DNA from: Biomphalaria glabrata
Taxonomy: Eukaryota; Mollusca; Gastropoda; Planorbidae
Reading direction: 5' to 3'
Length of the DNA: 64,000 nucleotides
Assembly: GCF_947242115.1 (NCBI RefSeq)
Contig: NC_074728.1
Span: forward strand, 15,261,542-15,325,541
Shown here: positions 32,167 to 44,800 of the stretch, piece by piece
Position numbering within the stretch: the first letter of the stretch is position 1
How the letters are laid out: the number at the start of each line of letters is the position of its first letter
Notes under the pieces: generated by a model
Databases searched by the model: none
The model's input: the letters and a program-made list of their open reading frames with translations, nothing else
What the model was told of the DNA's origin: nothing
Made by a program: the position numbers and the translations under genes

Positions 32167-35100
32167 TTTTGATTTGATTTTGATTTGAGGCACATCGGCA
32201 CAATTTAGGCCATGTCGTGCCTGCAGTCCCTTAAGGACTACTCTCTCTCTAAACAACAGGGGACAAATTCTATACAGTCATATCATTAAAATCAAGATCT
32301 ATTCACAGTTAAAATAAAGGTAGTACAAATTTAATTATTTGGTAAAAATCTAATGTAAATAGTACATGTTCACAAATTCATAAATCAGATCTTCGTAGAT
32401 AACCCCACTTCCCGGATAAAGCCCAGTACCTTCCCAGGGTCGACATTATCAAATAGTGTTTTTCAGTTAGTGGCTCTAAAATATTTCTCCCTGACATCCT
32501 GGTATCTGGGGCAATCAACGAGGATATGTTTTACGGTGAGGCGAGAGTCACAGTACTCACAAAGTGGGGGCTCCTCTTTCTTCAGCACAAATGAATACGT
32601 GATGTAGGTGTATCCAATCCTAAGTCTGGACATGGTCGTGCTACCACGCCTTGTCAGACCCTTAGATGTGGGCCGCCACCTGACATCCGCCACAAACTGC
32701 TTGAGTTTGTTGTAGGTCTCAGCCTCCCATCGATCCTGCCACTCTCGATAGGTGGCAAAGGCAATACTTTGTCTCAGGTCCGAGTAGGGAATTCGGATTC
32801 CTGACACTGCTTGATTTAGGGCTCTCTTTGCTTCTCTATGCCCACATGAGAGGGGACCCAGATGAAGGTGACATCCCTATAGTCGGCTGTTATTTGGTCC
32901 AACAGCTTTAGGCTCTTGTGTACCAATGGAATGTCAGTCTTCATCCTCCCCCAAAGCTTGCAATGCAGACTTGGAGTAGAAGCAGATTATAAATTTTCTC
33001 CTTTCTGATGCTTTGACGGCCATAAGTGCAAGCGATATTGCATGATCATCGGCCGTAAAGATGGAGCAGCCATCGGGGAGTCTACGGGAGATTGTTTAGT
33101 TCCGAAAGGAGCAGGCACACGCGACCTTTCCATCCATTTTGGATCCGTCTGTGTAATCACAATCTCTGTAGCTCTCCTGCAGTTCCCTAAAGTGGACTTG
33201 TAGTATATTTGGGTCTGTATTTTCTTTTTTGAAATCAAGAAGGGATAAATTTAATTTGGGTTTGTTCATCAACCAAGGATGTTTCTGTGGGGTTTCTATT
33301 TTAGAAATTTGGTCAATGGGTGGGGTTAAATTTTGAATTCGGAGGCCCAACGGCTGTATGACGTTAGGCCTTCGATTGTATAGTTCTACTTCTGTAGGGT
33401 TAAATATAGAGTCGAAAGCAGGGTTCGTGGGGTTGGATTTTAGCTTGACTATATACTGCATTGCAAGCTTTTTCATTCTTATATCCATGGGGAGTTCTCC
33501 AGCCTCCACGTGGAGACTTGGGATAGGTGATGTACAAAACGCACCGAGACAGAGAAGCAGGGCAGCATTTCGTATGGGTTTCAGATATTAAGATAAGACT
33601 TCCTTGCTGCTCCATATATTATGCCGTAGTCTAGCTTAGATCGGATTAGGCTCCGATATAACAACAGCTAGGTGTATCTGTCAGCTACCCAGTCCGTATG
33701 GCTGAGTACTCTAAGTATGTTTAATGACTTTTGACATTTCTTCTTAAGTTCCTTAATGTGGGGGAGAAAATTAAATTTGGAATCTAGGGTGAGGTCTAAA
33801 AATTTTGTAGTTTTCACAACAGGGATCTTCTTTTTAGTTCAGGGTTCTGGTGGATTCCCCGTAAATTACACAAATGCATGCTAACTGTTTTGGAGTCCGA
33901 AAATTTAAAACCATTATCATTAGCCAAATTTTGAATTTTATTTAAACATAATTGTAGTTTTCTTTCTAGGGTATTCATGTTTTTCCATATGTAAGAATGA
34001 TAAAATCATCAACATACAGAGAGCACTCTATGCCAGGAGACAGAGCCTTTATAATACTGTTTATTTTTATGTTGAACAGGGTAACTGAGAGAATGCTGCC
34101 CTGGGGTACACCCACTTCCTGATCATAAGTGTCAGAAGCGGTGTTGCCCACTCAAACCTGAAATTTCCGGTCCTTTAGGAATTCCCTTACAAAGCAGGGA
34201 AGGTGTCCCTTAAGCCCCATAAGCACCAGGTCACGTAGAATGCTTCCAGGTTGTATCATAGGCCTTTTCTATGTCGAAAAATACAACTACTAGATGTTCT
34301 CGTCTAAGGAATGCATTTCTTATGAATGCTTCCAGCCTTACCAGGTGGTCAGTTGTTGTACGCCCCTGCCGGAATCCGCACTGGTAGTTGGACATTTTAT
34401 TTCTCTTAAGGTACCAGACCAGCCTATTGTTTATCATCCTTTCCATGGTTTTGCAGATGCAGCTTGTTAGTGCTATTGGGCGATAGTTAGCTGGGTCAGA
34501 TCCATCTATTCTCGGTTTAGGTATCGGTATAACTGTAGCTTTCCTCCAGCTGTTTGGGAAAGCGCCTGTTTGCCACACACAGTTATAGATTTTTAGCAGG
34601 GTCACCCATGAGGGTTCGGGAAGATGCTTGAGGAACTGATAATGGATTTCATCTTCTCCAGGCGCTGAGTCGTGTGATTTGTCCAGCGAGTCCCTCAGTT
34701 TCTCAAGCGAGAACGGTTTGTTATAATCTTCATTGTTCTCAGATCTGAAATCAATGGGTGTCTTTCTTCCCTGATTTTGACTTTTTGGAACTCTGGCGTG
34801 TAGTGTGCAGTGGATGATTTATCTGCTATTGAGGATGCAAAGCAGTCAGCTATATCTCTGGGGAACGTAACAGTTCGTCCTTGGTTTTTCAAATACCTAT
34901 TGCAATTGATTCTTTCCGTTTGATCCGCCTTACTGCTTTCCAAACCACTCTAGCAGAAAAGTTTTGGCATCCAGACTGCCGACAAAATTTCTCCAGAATT
35001 CCTTTTGGCTGACCGTATGGTTTGTCTAGCCTTTGCTCTAGCTATCCTAAATAGCTTTAGGTTTTTCTGGGAAGGATTCTGTATAAATACAGCCAGTCGT

Positions 35101-36100
35101 TTTTTCCTATCGCCAATAGCACTTTTGCAAGCTGTATCAAACCATGGTTTGCTGTAGCTTCGGAAACTGATGCTATCTTTCAGAAATGTTTCCTGTAAGC
35201 AGACAGCTACAAAAGTCTCAAGAGTCCACCAGTAGCTGCACTTCTTCATAATTGGCATTGAGGCCTCTACAGTTCCACTGTACAATTCTGGAATCCATGG
35301 CTTATTCTAAATGACCTACTTGGAGCTATTAAGCCTTGGGAGGCCCCCGGATGGATTTCCTTTTATTCCAGTGACCTTGGGAGGAGAGGAGGACACCCCC
35401 CTTTTGGGGGAAGTCTTTCTCTCTGGAGAGGGTAGATCCTTCTGGTTAGAGCGGAGGTTATTTCCTCCTCCCTCACCTCGGGCATCCTCTACGCTTTGAT
35501 TTCTCCCATTAGGGAGTTGGTCAACATCTAATTCTCTGAGGAGAACCTGTGTCAGACATGATGTATCCGGGTTCTCCCGGAGTGTTGGTTTTGATATGCT
35601 GTCTCCGTGCTCTCATTAGCTAGCACAGAGAACCAGTTCTTTAGCATGACAACAGGGCTTTCTTGTCTCTTCGGAGGTGTGTTCATTGGCGTGTTTTCTT
35701 CTGAGTTGGAGGAGGGGGTGGTGAGGTCAATGTGTCCGTCTGTGTGGCTATGGATCTGTATTCCCACATTAAGGTTCAGTAAAAGACCCAAAAATTGCTT
35801 AGGAGAAACTCAGACAACATTAGTGCTTCGTCCCAAGGGAGATTACAAGAATATATAAGTCACCGAAAGAGTTTGATCCATCTATTGTCTCATAAACAAT
35901 GAACTCCAAAGCTATTCTCAACATTAAAACTAAAAAAAAATCCCAAAAACTAATAGGGAGATCTTCATTCTTGTCATCCTTGAGTAGTTTGAACAGAGTG
36001 CAGTCCTTCCTGCTCTGTACTACCAATGTTTGTTGACAATCATTCCAGAATTAGGCCAAAATTTCATTGATGCTGTAATTTTATTTCATGAGAAAATACT
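32167..36100 (-). pseudogene. I-clade LINE with RNase H domain, decayed
   Basis: Minus strand, 5' to 3': ORF1-like remains (36026-35552), the start of the endonuclease (WNCRGLNAN-like, about 35285) running straight into the post-endonuclease linker (KPWFDTACK), reverse transcriptase (34605-34231; NYRPIALTSCICK, QCGFRQGRTTTDHL, FFDIEKAYDTTWK), an RNase H domain (DYTDGSKMDGK, about 33150), and a C-terminal CCHC-like region (CEYCDSRLTVKHILVDCPRY, about 32560-32500). The 3' end is a short ATCAAA-type tail at 32167-32190. Most of the endonuclease is deleted and several frameshifts are present. It was not capable of moving in this form. Confidence 0.85.
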
Positions 36101-36740
36101 CTTACACCTTGTTCCTAGCTTCATGGTGTTACACAAATCCTTACATTTATATATAACCAAGATGTTGCCACTTCACATTGCAAATGTCAAATGAATAATT
36201 TTCTGTTGAAATGTAAAAGAAAAAAAAAGTAAAAAAAAAGAATAAAAAAGAAAGTTTAAAAAAAAATGAGTAACATTCAAAAATGAAATAATTTTCATGC
36301 TCTTCATACACATACTTATGTGAGTTCTGTACTATAATAGAAACAATATTGTTTCATTATATGTACGTTTTTGTAACTCAAACAGACCCCGGAGATTTCC
36401 TGATGATATAGGATGGAGGTCCTTTGTCTTGGTTTCTTAAGGGGAATTTTAATTTTTAATAACTCATAAAACCTTAAATTTTTCTTTTTGAAAATAGATT
36501 TGAGGAAAATGTTCAAGATTTATGTAAATTGACTTTGTCATCATTTTCTGGACCTTTGCTCTCATAATTTTCTGGACTTTTGCTGCAGTCTACTCTAAGA
36601 GGCATGAGCCAAAAAAAAAAAAGAGGTGAAAGAAATACCCAAAAAGAGGCAAGAAAAAAAGAGGCCTAGGGCCCAAGGATTCCTATGATAAAAAGATAAA
36701 AATGAATAGTACAAATGCTGAGGTTTCCTTTTAAAAAAAA
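36101..36740. other. AT-rich DNA, no gene seen
   Basis: A-rich and T-rich runs (36220-36270, 36610-36660). No protein-like frame and no recognised repeat until the repeat R copy at 36750. Confidence 0.5.
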
Positions 36741-36749
36741 ATATTATTT

Positions 36750-37840
36750 TTTTTTACGGAAATGTTTTTTTCTTGAGGCTTTGAATAAGAGATTGACCCT
36801 TTACAAAACAATTAGATCAATTAGATACTCATTATAAGACATCAGTTAAGCCAGGCTCACATATAACTTAACATTCATCTATTCTTTGGTCTGCTGGCGA
36901 AGCAGGACGTTTTGGCGCGGCCGTTTTGGGCAAAATCTTTGCTAGAGTGGCACTATCCAGGCTGCAAGTGATAGCTTCTAGAGTCTACCCAGAGTCTCAG
37001 TGTGGATTCAGGAGTGGTAGATCCAGCTGTGTATCAAGGATTGGCCTATTTAGTCACACAAGAAGTTGCAAAGGGAAAAAATCATCTCTCGAGACGTAAA
37101 ATGCCACAGAGAAATGTGCCCAGAAGAGATAGGGCGGGATAGGTGTCACAGGTAATGACCAGTCCGAAAGAGATGATCGCCAGACGCATAACGCCAACGA
37201 CCAGTGCTCGGTGCTGGCTTTGTCTTAATTTGTTTGACTTAACCTGCGTCAAGGGGAGATGTCACCCCAATCACCATTAACCATAACCCAATTTCTCAAA
37301 ATATATCTTTTAAGAGTATCTTATCTTGTTCGGATATTAGACTAATGTCAATTCATTTTTTAAAATGTCTTTTGGAAAGAAATCGAAGAATGCCCTCCAG
37401 TGCGCTTAGCAGAACTCACATAGAATTAAAGGGGAGGGGATAGCATGTCATTACCATTCAGGAATCTGACTTATTATATAATTCATGAAAAAAGCAAAAC
37501 CTAAAAAAAAAAAAAAAAATAAACATTCGCTTAACGGTGTTACAATTCATACAATATTATAGTAGAGTGAAATAAACATTGTTATAAAAGCTACGTGCTT
37601 ATTAAATTATCATCAAATTATATCTCGTGCCAAAACATCACGTACCAGTCTGCTGGACCTTTGAGGCACCACAACCATCTTTCTCCATTCTTTTCTGTCA
37701 TTTGCCTTTGATAGAATTTCATTATGATATTCTTTCTGAAAATATTGAAACCTGCCTTTTTACCTGCCTGGGTTGACCACTTCGGGGCCGATTGTGAGTC
37801 TGTGTTTCCACACAAACTGTCTTTGTAACCTTGTTATACT
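36750..37840 (+). repeat. Dispersed repeat R, copy 2, split by other DNA
   Basis: 36750-36911 matches the first half and 37650-37840 the second half of the repeat at 7818-8165. The split falls at ggtctgctgg. The intervening piece (36912-37649) contains a LINE scrap and unassigned DNA. Confidence 0.65.
36930..37080 (+). pseudogene. LINE reverse transcriptase scrap
   Basis: The + strand reads AKSLARVALSRLQ-like sequence followed by [16 protein letters not shown], matching the block at 57510-57610 ([18 protein letters not shown]). About 50 codons only. Confidence 0.65.
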
Positions 37841-38059
37841 TTGAAACATTATTATGGTCAAACAAGTTTTACGAGTGTGGCCAATTAGCTAGTAATTCTT
37901 TTCGCAAAGCTATAGACTACATTAACTGTAAAATTTCTAGGAAATTCGTTAAAGTCGTTTTCGAGAACTGTGTCAGCCTAGGTTTTTTGTTGTACGGTAG
38001 TTGTTTTTTTGACCCGATGAAGAATTTGCAAGCTGAATAAATGAATTGTACAAAAATTG

Positions 38060-38650
38060 ATCAGAATTTAACGCTGTACCGGGTGTATCGCAATCTGGAG
38101 CTCATGTTCATTGTGAACAAGTAGGGCATAGTCATCAGCATAGAGAAGCTCTATTACGACCATTTCCTTTGTTTTGGTATGGGACAATAGGTGCCGAAGA
38201 TTGAACACATCACCATCTGAGCGGAACCTGACATAGAAGCCTTCGTGCAGTTGCTGCTTCAGTTGACCCACAATTACGCCAAAGAAGGTAGCTAACAGAA
38301 TTGGGGCAAGTAGGTCTACACATCCCTACTTTACGCCATTCTCTATGTGGAAGTGATCAGACCACTGTGCCTAATTTTGTCCCACATGAAACGTATGATT
38401 TCTTCATCGGGTCAAAAAACAAAAACCTGGGCGGACACGGTTCACGAGATCGAACGAATTGCCTAGAATGGATGGGAAAACTTGGTGGGCACCCGGAACT
38501 TGGACAAAATCCCATATAAGCTATGACGACTGAAAGCCGTGGTTAGATCTACAAAGACAGCATATAGTCGAGGTTCTTCGCTATGCATTTTTCTTTAAAT
38601 TGTTGCAAAACAAATATGTCGTTTGCTCTAAAGCCACATTGATAGCAGAA
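38060..38650 (-). pseudogene. LINE reverse transcriptase fragment
   Basis: The minus strand from 38271 reads GFYVRFRSDGDVFNLRHL and VIELLYADDYALLVHNE, the catalytic YADD region of a LINE, with more decayed upstream blocks to about 38650 (CYQCGFRAND). Short inverted copies of a sequence with gacccgatgaagaa flank it at 38010-38025 and 38400-38420. Confidence 0.7.
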
Positions 38651-40505
38651 AATCTTTGATAAGCTCAAATATATAATTGGATTTTCAGAAATGCTTTCCT
38701 TCACTTACCCAAATTTATAATAAAACCATTAAAATCCGAGTTAGTTCATATAACTCATACGGTACTGAAAAAAAGAGACTTTTAAAAAATTATTGCCTTT
38801 TTGACTTTTTAAAAAGCAAACTTTTCAACATAAAGTGTCGTACAAGTTAAAGATTGAAAAACAAAGTGATTATAAATATAAAGTCCTGAGAATTGTATTT
38901 TTCATGTTTAGGTGTCTAAACATTAAAGCTACGGTACATCTTATTTATAAACATTATTAATAATTTAAAATTTGTGTGATCACTACAAAAAAGAATTATT
39001 AAAAAACGAGGTGTGACATTTATAGAAAATATAAAATAGAAGAGAAAAAATAAGCAATTTTAATTTTTTATTTTAAACTGAAAATGGCATGAGTGGTTGG
39101 ATTAAAAAAAATAAAAATAGTAACTACAAATTCTAAAGGAAAGAAAACAAGGAACATTTGTTTTATTCCATACGGTACTTTTCTTTAATGTAGAAAAAGT
39201 ATTTTTAAATTACTGTATCTTAACAGTATTAAAATATTTCAAAATTAGAAACATTTAGACAAATTAGACATTTGTTTTCATTTATGTTAGACTGTAATGA
39301 GCTTCATTGAAATTGAATTGATTACCATTATATGATTGACTTATTTTCCCCATTCCTATTTTATGATATCTAGACAACCAGTATAATGGCACTGTATTAT
39401 TTAATTGTTTTTTTTTTATTTTGGCAAATCAGCATCTGATAACTCTATCTTAAGAGTATTTTTCTTCTAAAAGCTTATTTAATTTCTACTACTATATGTT
39501 TATTCATTGTCTATTAGGATGCCAATTTAGGGTATTCACAAACCTTTTCTTGTGGAATGTCAAAATCAACATTTTTTAAAAAGTGTATAAACATTTTTAA
39601 GAATACTAGTCTAATAAAAGCTAATAAATATACAATAATAAAATGTTTTATATGTATTTTTTTTAATAATAAAATTAAATGCATTGGTTGAAAAACAAAA
39701 TAACCTTGACTACTCAAGAATCTGAGGAAACTATAATTTTACTGTTCCAACCTGTCAAATAATATATTGAGTAATATTGATTTGTATATTTTTTTGGTCT
39801 ATGGTAGAACATTGAAATAATAGATAAAACAGTGGGGCTTTAGTCTAGTTTTCATTTACATGCAATATGAATTCATTGGAAACCAAAATTGAAAACTATA
39901 ATATTAATAATCAATTAATGATTCAAATGTGCCCCACTGAATATATGTACAGTGTAAAATGTGCACATAAAGATGTTACTTAAAAAAATATTTTACAAAT
40001 TGTTTTGACATGAAAGAAAGCTAAGCATCACCAAAAAATTTAATGAATTTAAACAATAAAATAAATTATACAAAATGCGATTTAATAACAGATCAGCACT
40101 AATAAAATTAAATTAACAGCATCTAAAAAGTATTATAATCACACATAATCAAAATGAAAAAAAAACAAACAACTACTTCTCCAAAAGTACAAAACTAGAC
40201 CTGGTGATAAATAAATATAATATATAGTGTGTTTCTGTACTAACTATAATTTACTAAACAGTGGAAGAGAACAAAAATACCAAACATTAGAGTAAATGTA
40301 GGACTAAAAAGAGAAGTATTTGTCTTCTTGACATGAACCCTGAATGACCCTCTCTGCAATATCTTTTGAAGTAAGCAAAACATATTGGAAAGGACAAATT
40401 GATTAATTTATCAAAACTATAACAATATATATACACACACACACTGTGTTAAAGATATTCTTTAAAATTTACTTAAATGTAAGCCTGACTAAAAAATATT
40501 TAGAT

Positions 40506-40506
<1 letters not shown>
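38651..40506. other. AT-rich intergenic DNA, no gene seen
   Basis: Between the LINE scrap and the 3' end of the minus-strand membrane-protein gene. No frame resembles a known protein. Confidence 0.5.

Positions 40507-40508
<2 letters not shown>

Positions 40509-40587
<79 letters not shown>
40509..40587. repeat. (TA)n microsatellite, about 39 units
   Basis: An uninterrupted TA run. The Tyr-Ile repeat open frame across it is an artefact of the repeat. Confidence 0.95.
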
Positions 40588-40590
<3 letters not shown>

Positions 40591-40773
40591 ATACTGGTAT
40601 ATACTGTGTATATCTATACTTAACAATTTGTATCTAATTACTTGGTATTATTTTTTAAATGTGTGTGTATATATATATAAATGAAAAATACTAAAACTAC
40701 ATATGTTAATAAATAAAATAACAGCATACTATTATTATTTACCTTTTTTGCAATTATAATTTAATTTCCATAT

Positions 40774-40779
40774 TTTATT
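40774..40779 (-). terminator. Candidate polyadenylation signal of the membrane-protein gene
   Basis: AATAAA on the minus strand, 29 bases after the stop codon at 40809-40811. Confidence 0.4.
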
Positions 40780-40808
40780 ACTAAACTTATGACTTAAGTA
40801 AAACATCA

Positions 40809-40933
40809 TTATTTCCTTTTTTTATTCTTTGGTACACTATCTTTTTCTTTTCTCTGTTGCTTTAACTTTTTCTTTTCTTCTTTCAATCTCTGTTTTTCTC
40901 TGAGACTAGACACAAGTTTGTATGAAAAGAAAC
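40809..40933 (-). CDS. Membrane-protein gene, coding exon 2
   Basis: 125 bases after a good acceptor (T-run then gcag). It codes for the end of the membrane segment and the Lys-rich tail, stop TAA at 40809-40811. It has no start codon of its own. Confidence 0.75.
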
Positions 40934-41773
40934 CTGCAAAAAAAAAATAAAATGTCATTAGTTTTAACAAAGTTAATAATGAGGTTCCAGCATTAAAAAT
41001 GAAAACTTGATAAAATTTTTAGGAAAAAATATAAATTTCAGGACAATGTTAATGAAATGTGTGTACAGCAGAAAAAAATCTAAAAGTTACTGCTTAAAGT
41101 AACAACAGTCATGTCAAATATATTAGTATTATACTCTAGTTTGATTTTTAAAATTTCATTTAACAAGCCTTAATGCTTTGATTTCTAAATAATGTCATAA
41201 ATATGGGTATTCCATAACTTTTATGTATGTTGACATAAAGGTACAGGTATCTTTAAGTTTTTAGTCTGAATTTCATAACTGTTTACTAATAAAAAAGTAG
41301 CTTTTATTTGTTTTACTTTTATAATATACCAATAAAATTCAAATTTGAAACAGTTCTCAGTAGAAGAAAAAATATCTAAACTATCCCAACATAATCAAAA
41401 TCAGACGTTGTAAGCAGAACTAACTTTTTGTTAAGGAGAAGTGAGTGATACATGGGTCAAAAGTATGAGCCTGTGGGAGGTGAGCATTATAAAGTGGGCC
41501 ATTCCAATAGAAATTCTATATAAAAAAACATTATGATGCACAGGGAGAAAAAATAGGTGGTTGTAAGGGGGCGGGAGGGGACAGAAAAATAGAGAGGGAG
41601 AGAAAGCCATTCCAATTCAATGTAACATATATTGGAATTCACTGGCCAGAAAGTATGTTAGGGATAGTTAAAAGGTGATTTGAAGTTCAAGAAAAAAAAA
41701 AAAGGAGATGTTCTAACAAAAATAAATAATATATAGCCTTTGAACAAATTAATGGGCGTAGCTGGAGTAAAAT

Positions 41774-41824
<51 letters not shown>

Positions 41825-44800
41825 GCATCACATAAAAAAGAAATATATGCAGTAAAATTACTTTTATATAAAAGAAGGGAACACACCTATGTAAAAAAGA
41901 AAAATTCATCTGCACATGGTTTCAAATTATAGTGTCCAAGACATAAAATTAGCTTTTATGTCACAAAGAAAAAAAAATTCCAAGTGGCAACTCTGACATT
42001 GATTAATTAATGTCAATAATGTATAATTTATATTTTTGATACCTACAATGAGCATTCTAAACATTTTATTCTCTCTGAGAAGAAAGCATGGTCAACATTG
42101 GTCACATAAATCTATATTCACCTAATTCTACTCCATTTAAGAAAAAATGTGTTGGAACAAGATTTGGAATAATATAGATCTACACCATCTAGAATTTAGG
42201 GTTACCAGACACCTACATACCCAAAGGAGGACACAAACAAAAAAGACAAAGTATGAATGTATATTTATTAGATATATTAAATCATATGCTGTAATGCAAC
42301 ATTCTTTAAATATCTTTTTAATCTTTCTCAAGTGAAAAAAACTTTTCACAGTAATTCATCATTCATGCTAACATATTTTCTTCAAATTGTACTTTGTGAG
42401 ACGAATGTCTTTTATTGAATCAATAAGGCATAGATTATTTCTCTTTTTTTTCATCAAAAATTCTCTCTTAAAGCTGGCATTATGCCTGAGAATACAAAAG
42501 AAAATTTCACAAATTTTGAGTAGCACTGAGTAATAAGTTTCATTAGAACAATTTTGTTTATAGGTGCAACACAAAAAAGCTTCATGAAAAACTTTGTCCT
42601 GATTTAAAATTACAGTATTAGACAAACAACTGAACATCGCTGACATCAATACCTCTTTCTCTGAGGTACTATATTCATAACAGTAGATCATTGAATGTTG
42701 TCTTTCAATGTATATATAAACACCCAGTGAATTCCTCAATGAGTGCAATTCATTTGTCACAATATTCAATGCACCTCTGGTATGTAAATTGAGTGTGTCA
42801 TCCTTTCATCTGTAAATTTACATAGAGATAATCTCTTTATTTTACTACTAGCACTAACGTTAGTCGACATTTTGAATGTAAATTCTATTTAAACAATAAC
42901 ATGACTACAGCGAGGACACAATGTTGATTGCTTGACACTTTATTTATCACTATCACATGAATTTATCATGCCACCAATGAATGCTCGTCTTAAAATTTTA
43001 CATCTTTTGATCTTACCAAGGAGTGTTGGTATTTAAACCTGAAGAAAAGAAGTATTAACTTAAATTATATTGTTATGACTCTACATTGCACGTTGTCATT
43101 AGGTGTGAGACTGCGCACCATGAGACACAGGACAGAGACAGGAAATAAGTGTGGAAGTAAAAAGATGGCTGATGTAAACAAGTGTTGTTATTATTCGAAT
43201 GTGTAATTGTTATCCGACTATTAGTCTATTATTAAATTGCTGTTTTTACCTATCACTTTCGTTGAGGTTCTTTGGGCTCGCTGTAGGCAGAGTTACAGCA
43301 ATTGGTGTCAGAAGTGGGATTCTCAACGAAAGTGGGAACAAGGTCTTTATACACGACCGTTACAACATTTTTTTCTCGGATAACCCAACGTAAGTTTTGG
43401 TGAGAAAGATACGGGATGGCGTCAACGAAAACACTTGGTCAGCTTTCATTGATAGAACTTAGACGAGAACTTAGATGCAGAGAGCTGAAGGTAAGCGGCA
43501 ACAAAGAGGCGCTCATGGAGCGTCTGAAGCAAAGCATCATAGATGATGAACAGGATCCGGACACCTATTTATTTGAAATAGAACCCGATACGGGGGAGAT
43601 TTGGAAATCGATGAAAGAGCAAATAAAGGAAGACCTGAAATTGGTGAAGGATGAACTTAAAAATGAATTAGGTAATAAACTTAGCTCTATGGAATCCGTT
43701 GTGTTTGGATTGAAAAAGGATATGGACGATTACAAATAACAATTAAGAGATGAGGTAACTGAGCTCCGGTCGCGGATGGTAGAGGATGTCGATTCGCAAA
43801 TTCAAGTATTACAAAATGAAATGAAGGCGGAGCTAGAGAAAAAACAAGATGCGGGGGCCACGGTGACTAAAATGATGGGGAAGACTAAACCGCCGGTGTT
43901 TGACGGCTCTATTTCTTGGTCAGTGTACCGATTGCAGTTTGAAGCGGCGGCCAAAGTCAACAGATGGAACACTAAGGCAGAGAAAGCAACTGGTCTAGTG
44001 TTGGCACTCAGAGGCAAGGCAGCCGAATTGTTACAGACAATGAAGGACCAGACGGACTTCGATGCTATGGTCAATACAATGGAACTGCGATACGGCGACG
44101 AGCACTTAGAATACAATTGTTTAGAATACAATTAAAAAGCCGACTGCAGAAATGTGGAGAGACACTACAGGAATTAGCGGCAGACATTGAGCGTCTTGCC
44201 CGTCTGGCTTACCCATTGGCAACACCAGAATTTTTGGATGTTATTGTTACAGATGCCTTCATAGATGGAGTGCGAGATGCAGAACTTAAAAAAGCCATCC
44301 GAATCAGCGGAAAACGGAAAGTAAGCGAAGCCCTTATCTATGCTCTGTCCTATGAGGCGGCAAGAGATTCAGCGAGGGCCACGCAGCACAGCCGGACGAT
44401 AGATGCTCGGGAGGAAGATCCTACACAGCTGGTACGAAGACTGGTAGGGGAGGCTATAGACGAAAGACGACCCTAGGAGGAGGATCTTGCACGGCTGGTC
44501 AGAAGGGTGGTGGACGAGACTAGAGACGAACGGCGACCCTATTTCAAACAAAATAGAACACTTCTTCGCTGCTGGAACTGCAACACCCCTGGTCATATGC
44601 AAAGGGATTGTACCAGAGGGTTTCGGGGTCGTGGACGCCAACCACAAGAAAGACAGAACGGCAACCGGGAAAACTAATGTCTGCCGGTTTCACGGAGCGG
44701 AGACAGGCAGCGCGGTATAAAGAGGCTCCAAAAATGGTTATTTCTGTCACTGTGTTGGGAAGAAACAGAAGTTTAAAGGTACAAGGAAAGATCGGCCACG

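Noticed and set aside
40446-40637. Open frame of Tyr-Ile repeats
   Set aside because: It is a translation of a TA microsatellite; the same applies to the frames at 41658-41915 and 59817-60222.
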